DNA of 64,000 nt from VBDM01 sp035519135 (GTDB taxonomy: Bacteria > Pseudomonadota > Gammaproteobacteria > Burkholderiales > SG8-39): the NCBI GenBank assembly GCA_035519135.1, contig DATIWX010000044.1, positions 1-64,000 on the forward strand. The letters run 5' to 3'. Position numbers and translations under genes: made by a program. This document shows, piece after piece, positions 1-8,426 of the stretch (the first letter of the stretch is position 1; every line of letters starts with the position of its first letter). The notes beneath the pieces are model-generated. The model saw only the letters and a list, made by a program, of their open reading frames with translations. It did not search any database and was not told the DNA's origin.

Positions 1-279
1 CTCCTGCGACGGCGTGAGCAGCATCGGCAGCTCGGCGGAAAGGTCCGAGTAGAGGCCGTCCTCGTAGAGACGCTGCACGAAAGCGCCGAAGGGCAGGATG
101 TCCGGCGCCTCCCAGACGGGGAGACCTCTCGCGATCTGAAAGGCGTCGAACTCCAGCATCAGCGCCTTCGACAGGCGCTGGTTGGGGGTGACGACGGTGA
201 CGCCGGCGGCGCGCCCCTGCGCCAGGCGCTCGAACAGGGCGCCCTTCTCGATGACCGGCCATTCGGCGCCCGCGCTCAT
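1..279 (-). CDS. RecB/AddB-like DNA repair protein, 5' part (runs off window)
   Basis: The first 93 residues are visible, from an ATG at 279 and open to the window edge. The N-terminus has the pattern VVTPNQRLSKAL, then an acidic/aromatic stretch, WEAPDILPFGAF and LLTPSQE. This is the usual start of the probable DNA repair proteins with an inactive superfamily-I helicase part and a C-terminal PD-(D/E)XK nuclease domain. Those catalytic parts lie outside the window, so the assignment rests only on the N-terminal pattern. The gene starts 22 nt beyond the fdxA stop codon and reads in the same direction, so the two may be cotranscribed. Confidence 0.6.
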   Translation of the reverse strand, partial: MSAGAEWPVIEKGALFERLAQGRAAGVTVVTPNQRLSKALMLEFDAFQIARGLPVWEAPDILPFGAFVQRLYEDGLYSDLSAELPMLLTPSQE

Positions 280-301
280 GGGCGCCTACTCTAGCGCGTC
301 T

Positions 302-625
302 TCAGCGCTCCAGAAGCCCCTTCTTGTCCTTGACCTTGGCCCATTCGTCCGCGTCGGGGGGCGCCGGCTTGCGCTCGACGATGGGCTTCCACGCTTTCGC
401 CAGATCGGCGTTGAGCGGTATCCAGTCGCGCTGCGCGGGGGGCACGTCGTCCTCCGCGAAAATCGCCTCGACCGGGCACTCGGGGACGCACAGCGTGCAG
501 TCGATGCATTCCTCCGGATCGATCACCAGCATATTGGGCCCCTCGCGGAAGCAATCGACCGGGCAGACGTCGACGCAGTCGGTGTACTTGCACTTGATGC
601 AGCTCTCGGTGACGACGTACGCCAT
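302..625 (-). CDS. fdxA: Seven-iron ferredoxin FdxA (3Fe-4S/4Fe-4S)
   Basis: This 107-residue protein is a small soluble electron carrier of the Azotobacter FdI type. Cysteines 9, 17 and 50 fit the 3Fe-4S ligands. Cysteines 21, 40, 43 and 46 fit the 4Fe-4S ligands, in the motifs CIKCKYTDC and CIDCTLCVPECP. C12 is present but is not needed for the seven-iron scheme. The C-terminal 50 residues (PPAQRDWIPLN and onward) are the extension normally seen in FdxA. I chose the ATG at 625 because the conserved MAYVVTESC start is there, although the frame is open further upstream. The physiological partner is not shown by the context. Confidence 0.95.
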   Translation of the reverse strand: MAYVVTESCIKCKYTDCVDVCPVDCFREGPNMLVIDPEECIDCTLCVPECPVEAIFAEDDVPPAQRDWIPLNADLAKAWKPIVERKPAPPDADEWAKVKDKKGLLER

Positions 626-814
626 GGCGTCGTATCTTATCATGCAGGGATTCGGAGATCGCCGGTTTCCCGTGCAAAAATAACCTCTTATGCCAAAGGG
701 GCATGCGGCTTTCCTGCCCACCGGATTCCGCTGGCATAATCTTGATATTCCGGTCTGCGCCCCGATTTTGAGGAACGGCAGTCCTGCGGTAAACCCCGTC
801 TCAAGAGGAAGCAA

Positions 815-1141
815 ATGAACGAATTCATTCATCACGTGAGCGACGCCACGTTCGAGCCCGAAGTCCTCAAGTCCGATGTCCCGGTCCTGGTGGACTATTG
901 GGCGGAGTGGTGCGGCCCGTGCAAGGCGATCGCGCCGGTTCTCGACGAAGTGGCCAAGGAGTATTCGGGCAAGCTCAAGGTGGCCAAGGTCAACGTGGAC
1001 GAGAACCAGGAGATCCCCAGGAAATACGGCATCCGCGGCATACCCACGCTGATGCTGTTCAAGAACGGCAACGTGGAGGCGCAGAAGGTCGGGTCGCTGT
1101 CCAAGTCGCAGCTCACCGCGTTTCTTGACAGCAACATCTAA
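815..1141 (+). CDS. trxA: Thioredoxin 1
   Basis: A 108-residue cytoplasmic disulfide reductase that passes electrons from thioredoxin reductase to targets such as ribonucleotide reductase. The active site WCGPC is at residues 32-36 and the conserved cis-proline is P77 in GIPT. Length and spacing are those of TrxA. The start has an AGAGGAAG ribosome site just upstream. It lies directly before rho in the same direction, an order common in Proteobacteria. Confidence 0.97.
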   Translation: MNEFIHHVSDATFEPEVLKSDVPVLVDYWAEWCGPCKAIAPVLDEVAKEYSGKLKVAKVNVDENQEIPRKYGIRGIPTLMLFKNGNVEAQKVGSLSKSQLTAFLDSNI

Positions 1142-1211
1142 AGACTCTATTCTTCGCGCGTAAGGCAGGCGGCACGTTATAGCTGCCTGTCCTCCGCGCC
1201 TGCAAAAAGAG

Positions 1212-1223
1212 CTGTATATACAG
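1212..1223. promoter_or_regulatory. 12-bp perfect palindrome in the rho leader
   Basis: CTGTATATACAG lies in the 159-nt gap between trxA and rho, about 80 nt before the rho ATG. Its TATATA core could be a -10 element, but I see no convincing -35 at the right distance. It resembles a shortened LexA box, but the two CTG/CAG half sites are 6 nt apart instead of 10. Function is unassigned. Confidence 0.3.
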
Positions 1224-1300
1224 GCGCAAATCCTCCCCGTTTCGGTTCCCAGGTTTTCCGTTCGAACGGTCTGAGGTCGTTCATCCCGGTTGGGCGTTTT

Positions 1301-2560
1301 ATGCATTTATCCGAACTCAAAACACAACACGTAAGCCAGCTGCTCGAGATGGCGACGGCGAACGAAGTCGACGGCGCCAACCGCATGCGCAAGCAGGAGC
1401 TGATCTTCGCGCTGCTGAAGAACCGCGCGAAGAAGGGCGAATCGATCTTCGGCGACGGCACGCTCGAAGTGCTGCCCGACGGGTTCGGCTTCCTGCGCTC
1501 GCCGGATACGTCCTACCTCGCCTCGACCGACGACATCTACGTCTCTCCGAGCCAGATCCGGCGCTTCAACCTGCACACCGGCGACTCGATCGAGGGCGAG
1601 ATCCGCACGCCCAAGGACGGCGAGCGCTATTTCGCGCTGGTCAAGGTCGACAAGGTGAATGCCGACGCGCCCGAGGCCTCCAAGCACAAGATCCTCTTCG
1701 AGAACCTCACGCCGCTGCACCCCGACGAGCACCTCAAGCTCGAGCGCGACATGAAGGGCGAGGAGAACATCACCAGTCGCATCATCGACATCATCGCTCC
1801 CATCGGCAAGGGGCAGCGCGGACTGATCGTCTCGCCGCCCAAGGCCGGGAAGACCGTGCTGATGCAGCAGCTCGCGCACGCGATCATCGCGAACAATCCG
1901 GACATCGTGCTGATCGTGCTGCTCATCGATGAGCGGCCCGAGGAAGTGACCGAGATGGTGCGCTCGGTCAAGGGCGAGGTCGTGTCCTCGACCTTCGACG
2001 AGCCGGCCTCGCGCCACGTGCAGGTCGCCGAGATGGTGATCGAGAAGGCAAAGCGCCTGGTCGAGCACAAGAAGGACGTGGTGATCCTGCTCGACTCGAT
2101 CACGCGTCTCGCGCGTGCCTACAACACCGTGGTGCCGGCCTCGGGCAAGGTGCTCACGGGCGGCGTCGACGCCAACGCGCTGCAGCGCCCCAAGCGCTTC
2201 TTCGGCGCGGCGAGAAACATCGAGGAAGGCGGCTCGCTCACCATCCTCGCCACCGCGCTGATCGACACCGGCAGCCGCATGGACGACGTGATCTACGAAG
2301 AGTTCAAGGGCACCGGCAACATGGAAATCCACCTCGACCGGCGCATGTACGAGAAGCGCATCTTCCCGGCGATCAACGTCAATCGCTCGGGCACGCGCCG
2401 CGAGGAGCTGCTGATCAAGCCCGAGATCCTGCAGAAGGTCTGGGTGCTGAGGAAACTCCTCTATCCGATGGATGATCTGGAGGCTGCGGAATTCCTGGTC
2501 GACAAGATCCGCGCGACCAAGAACAACGGAGACTTCTTCGACTCGATGCGCAGAGGCTGA
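1301..2560 (+). CDS. rho: Transcription termination factor Rho
   Basis: A 419-residue hexameric RNA helicase that ends transcription at untranslated C-rich RNA. Residues 1-45 form the N-terminal helical domain. The cold-shock-like RNA-binding domain follows, with GFGFLRSP at 61-68. The RecA-like ATPase has its Walker A around 174-186 (SPPKAGKT) and its Walker B at 260-266 (VVILLDS). The length equals that of E. coli Rho. The 159-nt upstream leader is long enough for the Rho autoregulation known in enterics, though nothing in it proves that here. Confidence 0.98.
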   Translation: MHLSELKTQHVSQLLEMATANEVDGANRMRKQELIFALLKNRAKKGESIFGDGTLEVLPDGFGFLRSPDTSYLASTDDIYVSPSQIRRFNLHTGDSIEGEIRTPKDGERYFALVKVDKVNADAPEASKHKILFENLTPLHPDEHLKLERDMKGEENITSRIIDIIAPIGKGQRGLIVSPPKAGKTVLMQQLAHAIIANNPDIVLIVLLIDERPEEVTEMVRSVKGEVVSSTFDEPASRHVQVAEMVIEKAKRLVEHKKDVVILLDSITRLARAYNTVVPASGKVLTGGVDANALQRPKRFFGAARNIEEGGSLTILATALIDTGSRMDDVIYEEFKGTGNMEIHLDRRMYEKRIFPAINVNRSGTRREELLIKPEILQKVWVLRKLLYPMDDLEAAEFLVDKIRATKNNGDFFDSMRRG

Positions 2561-2640
2561 TCGCGCCGGCCTGATTTCCCGCAAGGGCGATTAGGCGGAT
2601 AATCCTTCTTCAAGACCGTAGCGAACGCAAGGACATCAAC

Positions 2641-2880
2641 ATGAAACCCAAGATCCACCCCGAATACAAGGAAATCAAGGTCATCTGCAGCTGCGGGAAC
2701 ACGTTCACCACGAGCTCGACCCTCGGCAAGGAATTGCACGTCGAGGTCTGCTCTTCGTGTCACCCGTTCTACACGGGCAAGCAGAAGATCGTCGATACGG
2801 CCGGCCGGGTCGAGAAATTCCGCCAGAAGTACACGAAGAAGAAGACTGCGGCCAAGCCTGCCAAAGAAGCCTCCGCATAG
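2641..2880 (+). CDS. rpmE: 50S ribosomal protein L31, zinc-binding form
   Basis: A 79-residue ribosomal protein. The four zinc ligands C16, C18, C37 and C40 are all present (VICSCGN and CSSCHPFYTG), so this is the zinc-containing paralogue and not the zinc-free form induced in zinc starvation. The C-terminal tail is rich in Lys and Ala, as usual. It is preceded by rho and followed by a clear intrinsic terminator, which closes the trxA-rho-rpmE segment. Confidence 0.97.
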   Translation: MKPKIHPEYKEIKVICSCGNTFTTSSTLGKELHVEVCSSCHPFYTGKQKIVDTAGRVEKFRQKYTKKKTAAKPAKEASA

Positions 2881-2903
2881 GCGTGTCGGTCCGCGCGTTC
2901 CGT

Positions 2904-2929
2904 AAAAGGCAGCTTCGGCTGCCTTTTTT
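2904..2929 (+). terminator. Intrinsic terminator after rpmE
   Basis: A 10-bp stem (AAAAGGCAGC / GCTGCCTTTT) closes a TTCG tetraloop and runs into six T residues. It starts 23 nt after the rpmE stop codon and ends before the next gene. Confidence 0.9.
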
Positions 2930-2953
2930 CTTTCGCTGCGCGGAGGGACTTGC

Positions 2954-4588
2954 GTGAGCCCGCGAATAACGCTCCCGCTCGCGCCGCCGCTTCTGGCGCT
3001 GCTTCTGCTCGCGTACCTGCTGCCCGGGCTCGTCGCTCACGATCTGTGGAAAACCGGCGACGCGATCGGCATCGGCATCGTGCACCAGATGCTCGAGCAC
3101 GGCCGGTGGCTCGTCCCGCATCTCGCGGGCGAGCCGTATTGGAATGATGGGCCGTTCCACTACTGGATCGCGGCGCTGACGGCGAAGCTGTTCGGGCTGG
3201 TCCTCGCCCCTCATAACGGGGCGCGCCTGGCGAGTGGCGTGATGATGGCCGCAGTGATCGCCCTGGTGCACCTTACGGGCCGCCAGCTGTACGGCCGGCT
3301 CGAAGCGATGGGCGCGGTGCTCGCACTCGTGGGCTGCCTCGGCCTTCTGGTCCACGCGCATGAGACGCTCGGCGAGGTCAGCATGCTCGCCGGACAGGCT
3401 CTCGCCTGGTACGGCATCGCCCTGACGCGGAGCAAACCGCATCGTGGTGGATGGCTGCTGGGGCTGGGGCTTGCCGTCGCGGCGCTCTCCAAGGGTGTGC
3501 CCGCGGTGATCGCTCCGCTGTTCGTCGCCCTCGCAGCGCCACTCATCTCCTCCGCCTGGCGCCGGCGCGAATACCTGCCGGCGCTCGTGCAGGCTCTGCT
3601 CTTGTTCCTTCTGCTCTTCGGCGGCTGGCTCGCTCTCGCCGAGAACGGCTTCCCCGGCTTCCTGCGCGAGTGGCGGGACGCCAACGTCGCGCAGTTCGCC
3701 CTCCCGGCTGCGGCGGCGCTCGGACTCTGGGGCACTATCCTCGCCTGGGCGACATGGCCGGCGTGGCCTCTCGCGGCCTGGACCCTCTGGGAAGCGCGCC
3801 GCCGCAGCTACGGCGCGGGCACGCGCATGCTCGCCGTCGCGGTTGCCGCCGGTTTCGCGGTACTGCTGTTTCTCGCCGACCCGCACGAAGTCTATGCCTT
3901 GCCGCTGCTCCTGCCGCTCTCGCTTCTCGCAGGCGCCGGCGTGCCGAGCCTGCGCCGCGGCGCATCCAACGGGCTCGCCTGGTTCGGCGTCATGAGCGCC
4001 GGGTTCTTCGGCGCGCTCATGTGGCTGGGCTGGTTTGCGATGACGACGGGGTTCCCTCAGGCCATCGCCCGCCACTTCACCCGGCTCGAACCCGGGTTCG
4101 TGCAGCAGTTTTCCTGGACCGTGTTCGTCGTGGCGCTCGCCTGCACGCTCGCCTGGCTGTGGCTGGTCCTGAGAGCCGAGCACTCGGCGCCGTTCCGCAG
4201 CGTGACTTTCTGGGCCGCGGGCATCACGCTGCTCTGGGCCCTGGGAATGACCCTGATCCTCTCCTGGATCGACTACGGCAAGAGCTACCGGGCGGTGGCG
4301 CAGGCCCTGAAGAAGAATGTTCCGGCAGGCACGCGCTGCGTGGAGAGCCGCGGGCTCGGCGAGGCTCAGCGCGCGATATTCGACTACCGAGTCGAAATCG
4401 TCACCCGGCGCGCCGAGGTCCGGGGCGAAACCGGCTGTCCCCTGCTTCTGGTGCAGGCCCACCAGGGCGATTCCGACGACATCGGCCCCGGGTGGAAATT
4501 CCTGTGGGAAGGCCGGCGACCGCGCGATCGCGAGCGCTATCGACTCTACCAGCGAACCGGCAACGCTCCGGCGCGGGAGCCGCGGTGA
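2954..4588 (+). CDS. GT39/ArnT-like membrane glycosyltransferase
   Basis: A 544-residue integral membrane protein with a dozen or so hydrophobic segments, starting at residues 7-25. The first loop has D30 and D36 and then EPYWNDGPFHYW at 60-71, the layout of dolichyl-phosphate-mannose or ArnT-type glycosyltransferases that use polyprenyl-phosphate sugars. The donor and acceptor cannot be told from the sequence. The start is a GTG at 2954 with GGAGGG 7 nt upstream. Its stop overlaps the GTG of pgi (GTGA), so the two are translationally coupled, which may be coincidental in function. Confidence 0.75.
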   Translation: MSPRITLPLAPPLLALLLLAYLLPGLVAHDLWKTGDAIGIGIVHQMLEHGRWLVPHLAGEPYWNDGPFHYWIAALTAKLFGLVLAPHNGARLASGVMMAAVIALVHLTGRQLYGRLEAMGAVLALVGCLGLLVHAHETLGEVSMLAGQALAWYGIALTRSKPHRGGWLLGLGLAVAALSKGVPAVIAPLFVALAAPLISSAWRRREYLPALVQALLLFLLLFGGWLALAENGFPGFLREWRDANVAQFALPAAAALGLWGTILAWATWPAWPLAAWTLWEARRRSYGAGTRMLAVAVAAGFAVLLFLADPHEVYALPLLLPLSLLAGAGVPSLRRGASNGLAWFGVMSAGFFGALMWLGWFAMTTGFPQAIARHFTRLEPGFVQQFSWTVFVVALACTLAWLWLVLRAEHSAPFRSVTFWAAGITLLWALGMTLILSWIDYGKSYRAVAQALKKNVPAGTRCVESRGLGEAQRAIFDYRVEIVTRRAEVRGETGCPLLLVQAHQGDSDDIGPGWKFLWEGRRPRDRERYRLYQRTGNAPAREPR

Positions 4589-6159
4589 GCGAGCTGACCC
4601 GCTCACCCGCGTGGCAGGCGCTCGCCGAGCATCAGAAGAAGATCGCGGCGACGAGCCTCGCCGCGCTTTTCGCTGCCGACCCTTCGCGCGCTCGGCGCTT
4701 TACTCTCGAGACCGGCGGCGTCCTGCTCGACTATTCCAAGCATCGTGCCGACGCGGAGACGATGCGGCTGCTCGCCGCGCTTGCCGCGCAGGCCCAGGTG
4801 CCCCGGTGGATCGCAAGGATGTTCGCGGGTGATCCCATCAACGGCACCGAGGCTCGCCCGGCCCTCCACGTCGCGCTGCGCGCGCGCGAGGCGAAATTCC
4901 CGGACGGCCGCGACGTGATGGCCGAAGTGCGCGGCACGCGCGAGCGCCTGCGCCGTTTCGTCGGCGAGGCGCACGGCGGCGCTCTGCGGGGTGCAAGCGG
5001 CCGCGTGATTGCCGATGTCGTCAATATCGGCATCGGCGGATCCGACCTCGGCCCCCGAATGCTGACGCGAGCCCTGCGCAGGTTCCACAAGCCCGGGCCG
5101 CGGCTGCATTTCGTCTCCAATATCGATCCAGCCGACCTCGATGCGGCGCTGGCTGGCCTGGCGCCCGAAACGACGCTGTTTATCGTCGCCTCCAAGACCT
5201 TCACCACGGCCGAAACGCTCGAGAACGCGCGACGGGCCAAGGCATGGCTCCAGGGCGCGCTCGGAGGATCGGCCGATCTCTCCCGACACTTCGCCGCAGC
5301 GACCGCGAACGTAGCCGGGGCGGCGGCGCTCGGCGTGCCGCAGGAGCGCGTGTTTCCGCTGTGGGACTGGGTCGGAGGTCGCTACTCTGTCTGGTCCGCG
5401 GTCGGCTTGCCGGTCGCGCTCGCCGCCGGGATGGAGGCGTTCGAGGAGCTGCTCGATGGCGCGCGCTCGATGGACCAGCACTTCAGGACCGAGCCTTTCG
5501 AGCGCAACCTCCCGGCCGTGCTCGCGCTGCTCGAGATCTGGTACGTGAACTTCTTCGGCGCGCAGACCCGCGCGGTGATCCCCTATTGCGAGGATCTGCG
5601 GGATCTGCCCGCCTATCTGCAGCAGCTCGAGATGGAATCGAACGGCAAGCGCGTCGACCGCGACGGGAACGAGGTCGACTACGACACGGCCCCCGTCGTC
5701 TGGGGTGCGACAGGGACTCCGAGCCAGCACTCCTTTCACCAGCTCCTGCACCAGGGCACGCGGCTCGTCCCCGTCGATTTCGTCGTCGCCCGCGAGGCGA
5801 GTCCGTCGGGCGCGCAGACGACCCTTGCGGCCAATGCGCTCGCGCAGGCCGCGGCCCTGGCATTCGGCAACCCGGTGCCGGGTGCGCCCCACAGGGCGTT
5901 GCCCGGGAATCGGCCTTCAAGCATCCTGCTCATCGAGCGCATCGCGCCCCGCGAGCTCGGCGCGCTCATCGCGATGTACGAGCACAAGGTGTTCGTCGAG
6001 GGCGTCATCTGGAAGCTGAACAGCTTCGACCAGTGGGGCGTGGAGCACGGCAAGACCCTCGCCCGCACGCTGACGCCGCGGCTCCTCGGAAGCGGGCAGG
6101 TCGCGGACCTGGATTCCTCGACGCGGGCTCTGCTCGAGCGGCTGAGAAAGCGCGATTGA
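4585..6159 (+). CDS. pgi: Glucose-6-phosphate isomerase
   Basis: Interconverts glucose 6-phosphate and fructose 6-phosphate in the cytoplasm. The start is a GTG at 4585, overlapping the upstream stop and preceded by GGGAG. The frame is open far upstream, but the homology starts at SELTRSPAW. The two family signatures are visible: DWVGGRYSVWS at 261-271 and LEMESNGKRV further on. The catalytic histidine lies in GTPSQHSFHQLLHQG. The length of 524 residues is slightly short of the E. coli enzyme, but no core motif is missing. Confidence 0.96.
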   Translation: MSELTRSPAWQALAEHQKKIAATSLAALFAADPSRARRFTLETGGVLLDYSKHRADAETMRLLAALAAQAQVPRWIARMFAGDPINGTEARPALHVALRAREAKFPDGRDVMAEVRGTRERLRRFVGEAHGGALRGASGRVIADVVNIGIGGSDLGPRMLTRALRRFHKPGPRLHFVSNIDPADLDAALAGLAPETTLFIVASKTFTTAETLENARRAKAWLQGALGGSADLSRHFAAATANVAGAAALGVPQERVFPLWDWVGGRYSVWSAVGLPVALAAGMEAFEELLDGARSMDQHFRTEPFERNLPAVLALLEIWYVNFFGAQTRAVIPYCEDLRDLPAYLQQLEMESNGKRVDRDGNEVDYDTAPVVWGATGTPSQHSFHQLLHQGTRLVPVDFVVAREASPSGAQTTLAANALAQAAALAFGNPVPGAPHRALPGNRPSSILLIERIAPRELGALIAMYEHKVFVEGVIWKLNSFDQWGVEHGKTLARTLTPRLLGSGQVADLDSSTRALLERLRKRD

Positions 6160-6204
6160 CTCGCGCGCCCGCCGGACTTAGGCTGGCGAAAACGGAGAAC
6201 CCCC

Positions 6205-6411
6205 ATGGACGAAGACGTATTCAACCTCAGCATCCGGAAATTCCTGAAGATGGTCGGCGTGAGCTCCCAGCGCGAGATCGAGCAGGCGGTCGCCCGGGCA
6301 CGCGCAGGCGGTGCCATCAAGGGCAGCGAGAAGTTTCCCGCTTCGGTGACGCTGGAAGTGCCCGGACTGAAGCTCTCGGTGCGCTTCGACGGCAAGATCG
6401 AGCTCGGCTAG
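6205..6411 (+). CDS. DUF6494 family small protein
   Basis: A 68-residue soluble protein of unknown function, starting MDEDVFNLSIRKFLK and carrying VGVSSQREIEQAV and LEVPGLKLSV. This is the pattern I associate with DUF6494. It has no signal peptide, no cysteines and no membrane segment. The N-terminal half looks helical and the C-terminal half looks like beta strands. It sits 45 nt after pgi and 16 nt before the FAD dehydrogenase, in the same direction. Confidence 0.75.
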   Translation: MDEDVFNLSIRKFLKMVGVSSQREIEQAVARARAGGAIKGSEKFPASVTLEVPGLKLSVRFDGKIELG

Positions 6412-6427
6412 GCGCCCGGGCGGGTCC

Positions 6428-7813
6428 GTGAACAAACCCCGCGAGCTCGACGCCGGGCTGCTCGAGGAATTGCGCGGCCTGCTCGGCGACCGTGCCACGG
6501 CCTCGCACGCCGTGCGCGAGCATCACGGCAAGGACGAGTCCTACTTTCCCTACGCACCGCCGGACGCGGTGGTGTTTCCGGAATCGACCCAGGAGGTGCG
6601 GGCGATCGTCGATCTGTGCCGGCGCCGCAGGACACCGGTGATCCCCTTTGGAGTGGGAACTTCGCTCGAGGGCCACGTGCTCGCCATCCGCGGCGGAGTA
6701 TGCGTCGACCTGTCGCGCATGAACAAGGTGCTCGCGGTGCACGAGGCCGACCTCGATGCGGTGGTGCAGGCGGGCGTGACCCGCAAGCAACTGAACGAGC
6801 ACATCCGCCACACCGGCCTGTTCTTTCCCGTCGATCCGGGCGCGGACGCGACCCTGGGCGGCATGGCGGCGACCCGCGCCTCCGGCACCAACGCCGTGCG
6901 CTACGGCACCATGCGCGAGAATGTGCTCGCGATGACCGTGGTACTCGCCGACGGGCGCGTCATCACCACCTCGCGCCGCTCGCGCAAGTCGGCAGCGGGC
7001 TACGAGCTGACGCGCCTGTTCGTGGGCTCGGAAGGCACCCTGGGTGTGATCACCGAGCTCACCGTGCGCCTCTATGCCGTTCCGGAGGCGATCTCGGCCG
7101 CGATCTGCTCCTTCCCCGACATCGCCGGGGCGGTCAACACGGTGATCCAGACGCTGCAGGCCGGGATCCCGATCGCGCGCAGCGAGGCGCTGTGCGCCAC
7201 CACCATGAAGGCGATCAACGCTTACTCGAAGACGGCCTACCGCGAGCAGCCCACCCTGTTCCTCGAGTTCCACGGCACCCAAAGCGCAGTCGAGGAGCAG
7301 GCCCGGCTGGTTCAGGACATCGCGCGCGAAAACGGCGGCATGGACTTCGAGTGGACGACCAAGCCCGAGGAGCGCAACCGGCTGTGGACGGCGCGCCACC
7401 AGGCGTATTTCGCGTGCCTGCAGCTGCGCCCGGGTTCGCGCGCCGTGTCGACCGACGTCTGCGTCCCGATTTCGCGGCTGACGGAATGCATCGTCGAGAC
7501 CTCCAAGGACATCGCCCGCGCCTCGATGCCGATACCGCTGTTCGGCCATGTCGGCGACGGCAACTTCCACTGCGAGATCCTGATCCGGCCCGATGACGCA
7601 GCCGAGCTCGAAGAGGCGCGGCGGTTCAACGAGCGCGTGGTCGACCGCGCCCTCGCCATGGAAGGCACCTGCACCGGCGAGCACGGAATCGGATTCGGCA
7701 AGATGCGCTCGCTGCGGAAGGAGCTGGGCGAGGCGGTCGACCTGATGGCGAGCCTGAAGCGCGCCATCGATCCGGAAAACCTGATGAACCCCGGGAAGGT
7801 CGTCGAACCCTAG
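6428..7813 (+). CDS. FAD-linked D-lactate/glycolate-type dehydrogenase
   Basis: A 461-residue flavoprotein of the vanillyl-alcohol-oxidase fold. The N-terminal FAD-binding half has IPFGVGTSLEGH and FPVDPGADATLGGM, then RYGTMRENVL. The C-terminal FAD-oxidase half has FGHVGDGNFHCEI and GTCTGEHGIGFGK, with the metal- and substrate-binding histidines of D-lactate (cytochrome) dehydrogenases and GlcD. A single-subunit D-lactate dehydrogenase is the best guess, since no glcE or glcF lies nearby. The start is a GTG at 6428. Its stop shares the bases CTAG with the stop of orn on the other strand. Confidence 0.88.
   Translation: MNKPRELDAGLLEELRGLLGDRATASHAVREHHGKDESYFPYAPPDAVVFPESTQEVRAIVDLCRRRRTPVIPFGVGTSLEGHVLAIRGGVCVDLSRMNKVLAVHEADLDAVVQAGVTRKQLNEHIRHTGLFFPVDPGADATLGGMAATRASGTNAVRYGTMRENVLAMTVVLADGRVITTSRRSRKSAAGYELTRLFVGSEGTLGVITELTVRLYAVPEAISAAICSFPDIAGAVNTVIQTLQAGIPIARSEALCATTMKAINAYSKTAYREQPTLFLEFHGTQSAVEEQARLVQDIARENGGMDFEWTTKPEERNRLWTARHQAYFACLQLRPGSRAVSTDVCVPISRLTECIVETSKDIARASMPIPLFGHVGDGNFHCEILIRPDDAAELEEARRFNERVVDRALAMEGTCTGEHGIGFGKMRSLRKELGEAVDLMASLKRAIDPENLMNPGKVVEP
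7810..7813. other. Shared CTAG stop of convergent genes
   Basis: The TAG of the FAD dehydrogenase (7811-7813, plus strand) and the TAG of orn (read on the minus strand from 7812 to 7810) overlap within the palindrome CTAG. The genes therefore end tail to tail with a 4-nt overlap and no room for a separate terminator. The same arrangement occurs at 19533-19536 and 60398-60401. Confidence 0.95.
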
Positions 7814-8355
7814 GTTTTCAGGAAGTGCTCGCGGTAGTACTTCAGCTCGTCGATCGACTCGTAAATGTCGGCGAGCGCCTCGTGCTTGCCCTGCTTGACC
7901 AGGCCCTTTGCGATGTCCGGCTTCCAGCGCTTGGCCAGCTCCTTCAGGGTGCTGACATCGAGGTTGCGGTAGTGGAAGTAGGCTTCGAGGCGCGGCATGT
8001 GGCGCGCGAGGAAGCGCCGGTCCTGGCAGATGGAGTTGCCGCACATGGGCGACGTCCTCGAAGGCACGTGCTGCGCGAGAAAGACGAGCAGCTGCTCCTC
8101 GGCGGCGCGCTCGGTCAGCGTCGAAGCCTTGACCTTGTCGATCAGGCCCGAGCGGGCGTGCGTGCCCTTGTTCCAGTCGTCCATCGCATCGAGGACCGCG
8201 TCGGCCTGGTGGATCACCAGCACCGGCGCCTGGGACACGGCGTTCAATTGCGAGTCGGTGACCACGATCGCGACCTCGATGATGCGGTCCCTGTCGGGGT
8301 CGAGACCGGTCATTTCCATGTCCAGCCAGACGAGGTTGTTCTGGTCCTGCGCCAT
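7810..8355 (-). CDS. orn: Oligoribonuclease
   Basis: A DEDD-family 3'-5' exonuclease that degrades di- and oligoribonucleotides left by RNA decay and by c-di-GMP breakdown (pGpG). Motif I is WLDMEMTGLDP, with the first D and E ligands. Motif II lies in MCGNSICQDRRFL. The last aspartate is in the HEALADIYESIDEL segment. The chosen ATG at 8355 gives 181 residues, the same as E. coli Orn. A longer reading from 8397 would add 14 unrelated residues. Confidence 0.97.
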   Translation of the reverse strand: MAQDQNNLVWLDMEMTGLDPDRDRIIEVAIVVTDSQLNAVSQAPVLVIHQADAVLDAMDDWNKGTHARSGLIDKVKASTLTERAAEEQLLVFLAQHVPSRTSPMCGNSICQDRRFLARHMPRLEAYFHYRNLDVSTLKELAKRWKPDIAKGLVKQGKHEALADIYESIDELKYYREHFLKT

Positions 8356-8426
8356 GCCGCCGTTCCGTGGCCTCTGTGTAGAATGCGATTGTCGCACAAC
8401 CGACTAGCGTCGAAGACCTTCGTTCA

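Noticed and set aside
1212..1223. LexA (SOS) box in the rho leader
   Set aside because: CTGTATATACAG has 6 nt between CTG and CAG; the known box has 10.
1307..2584. Long open frame on the strand opposite rho
   Set aside because: It mirrors the rho codons in a GC-rich gene, has low-complexity Arg/Asp/Leu content, no ribosome site and no family pattern.
2705..4606. A 633-codon frame opposite rpmE and the glycosyltransferase
   Set aside because: It spans the rpmE terminator and two genes in antisense and is rich in Arg, Glu and Pro without fold signs.
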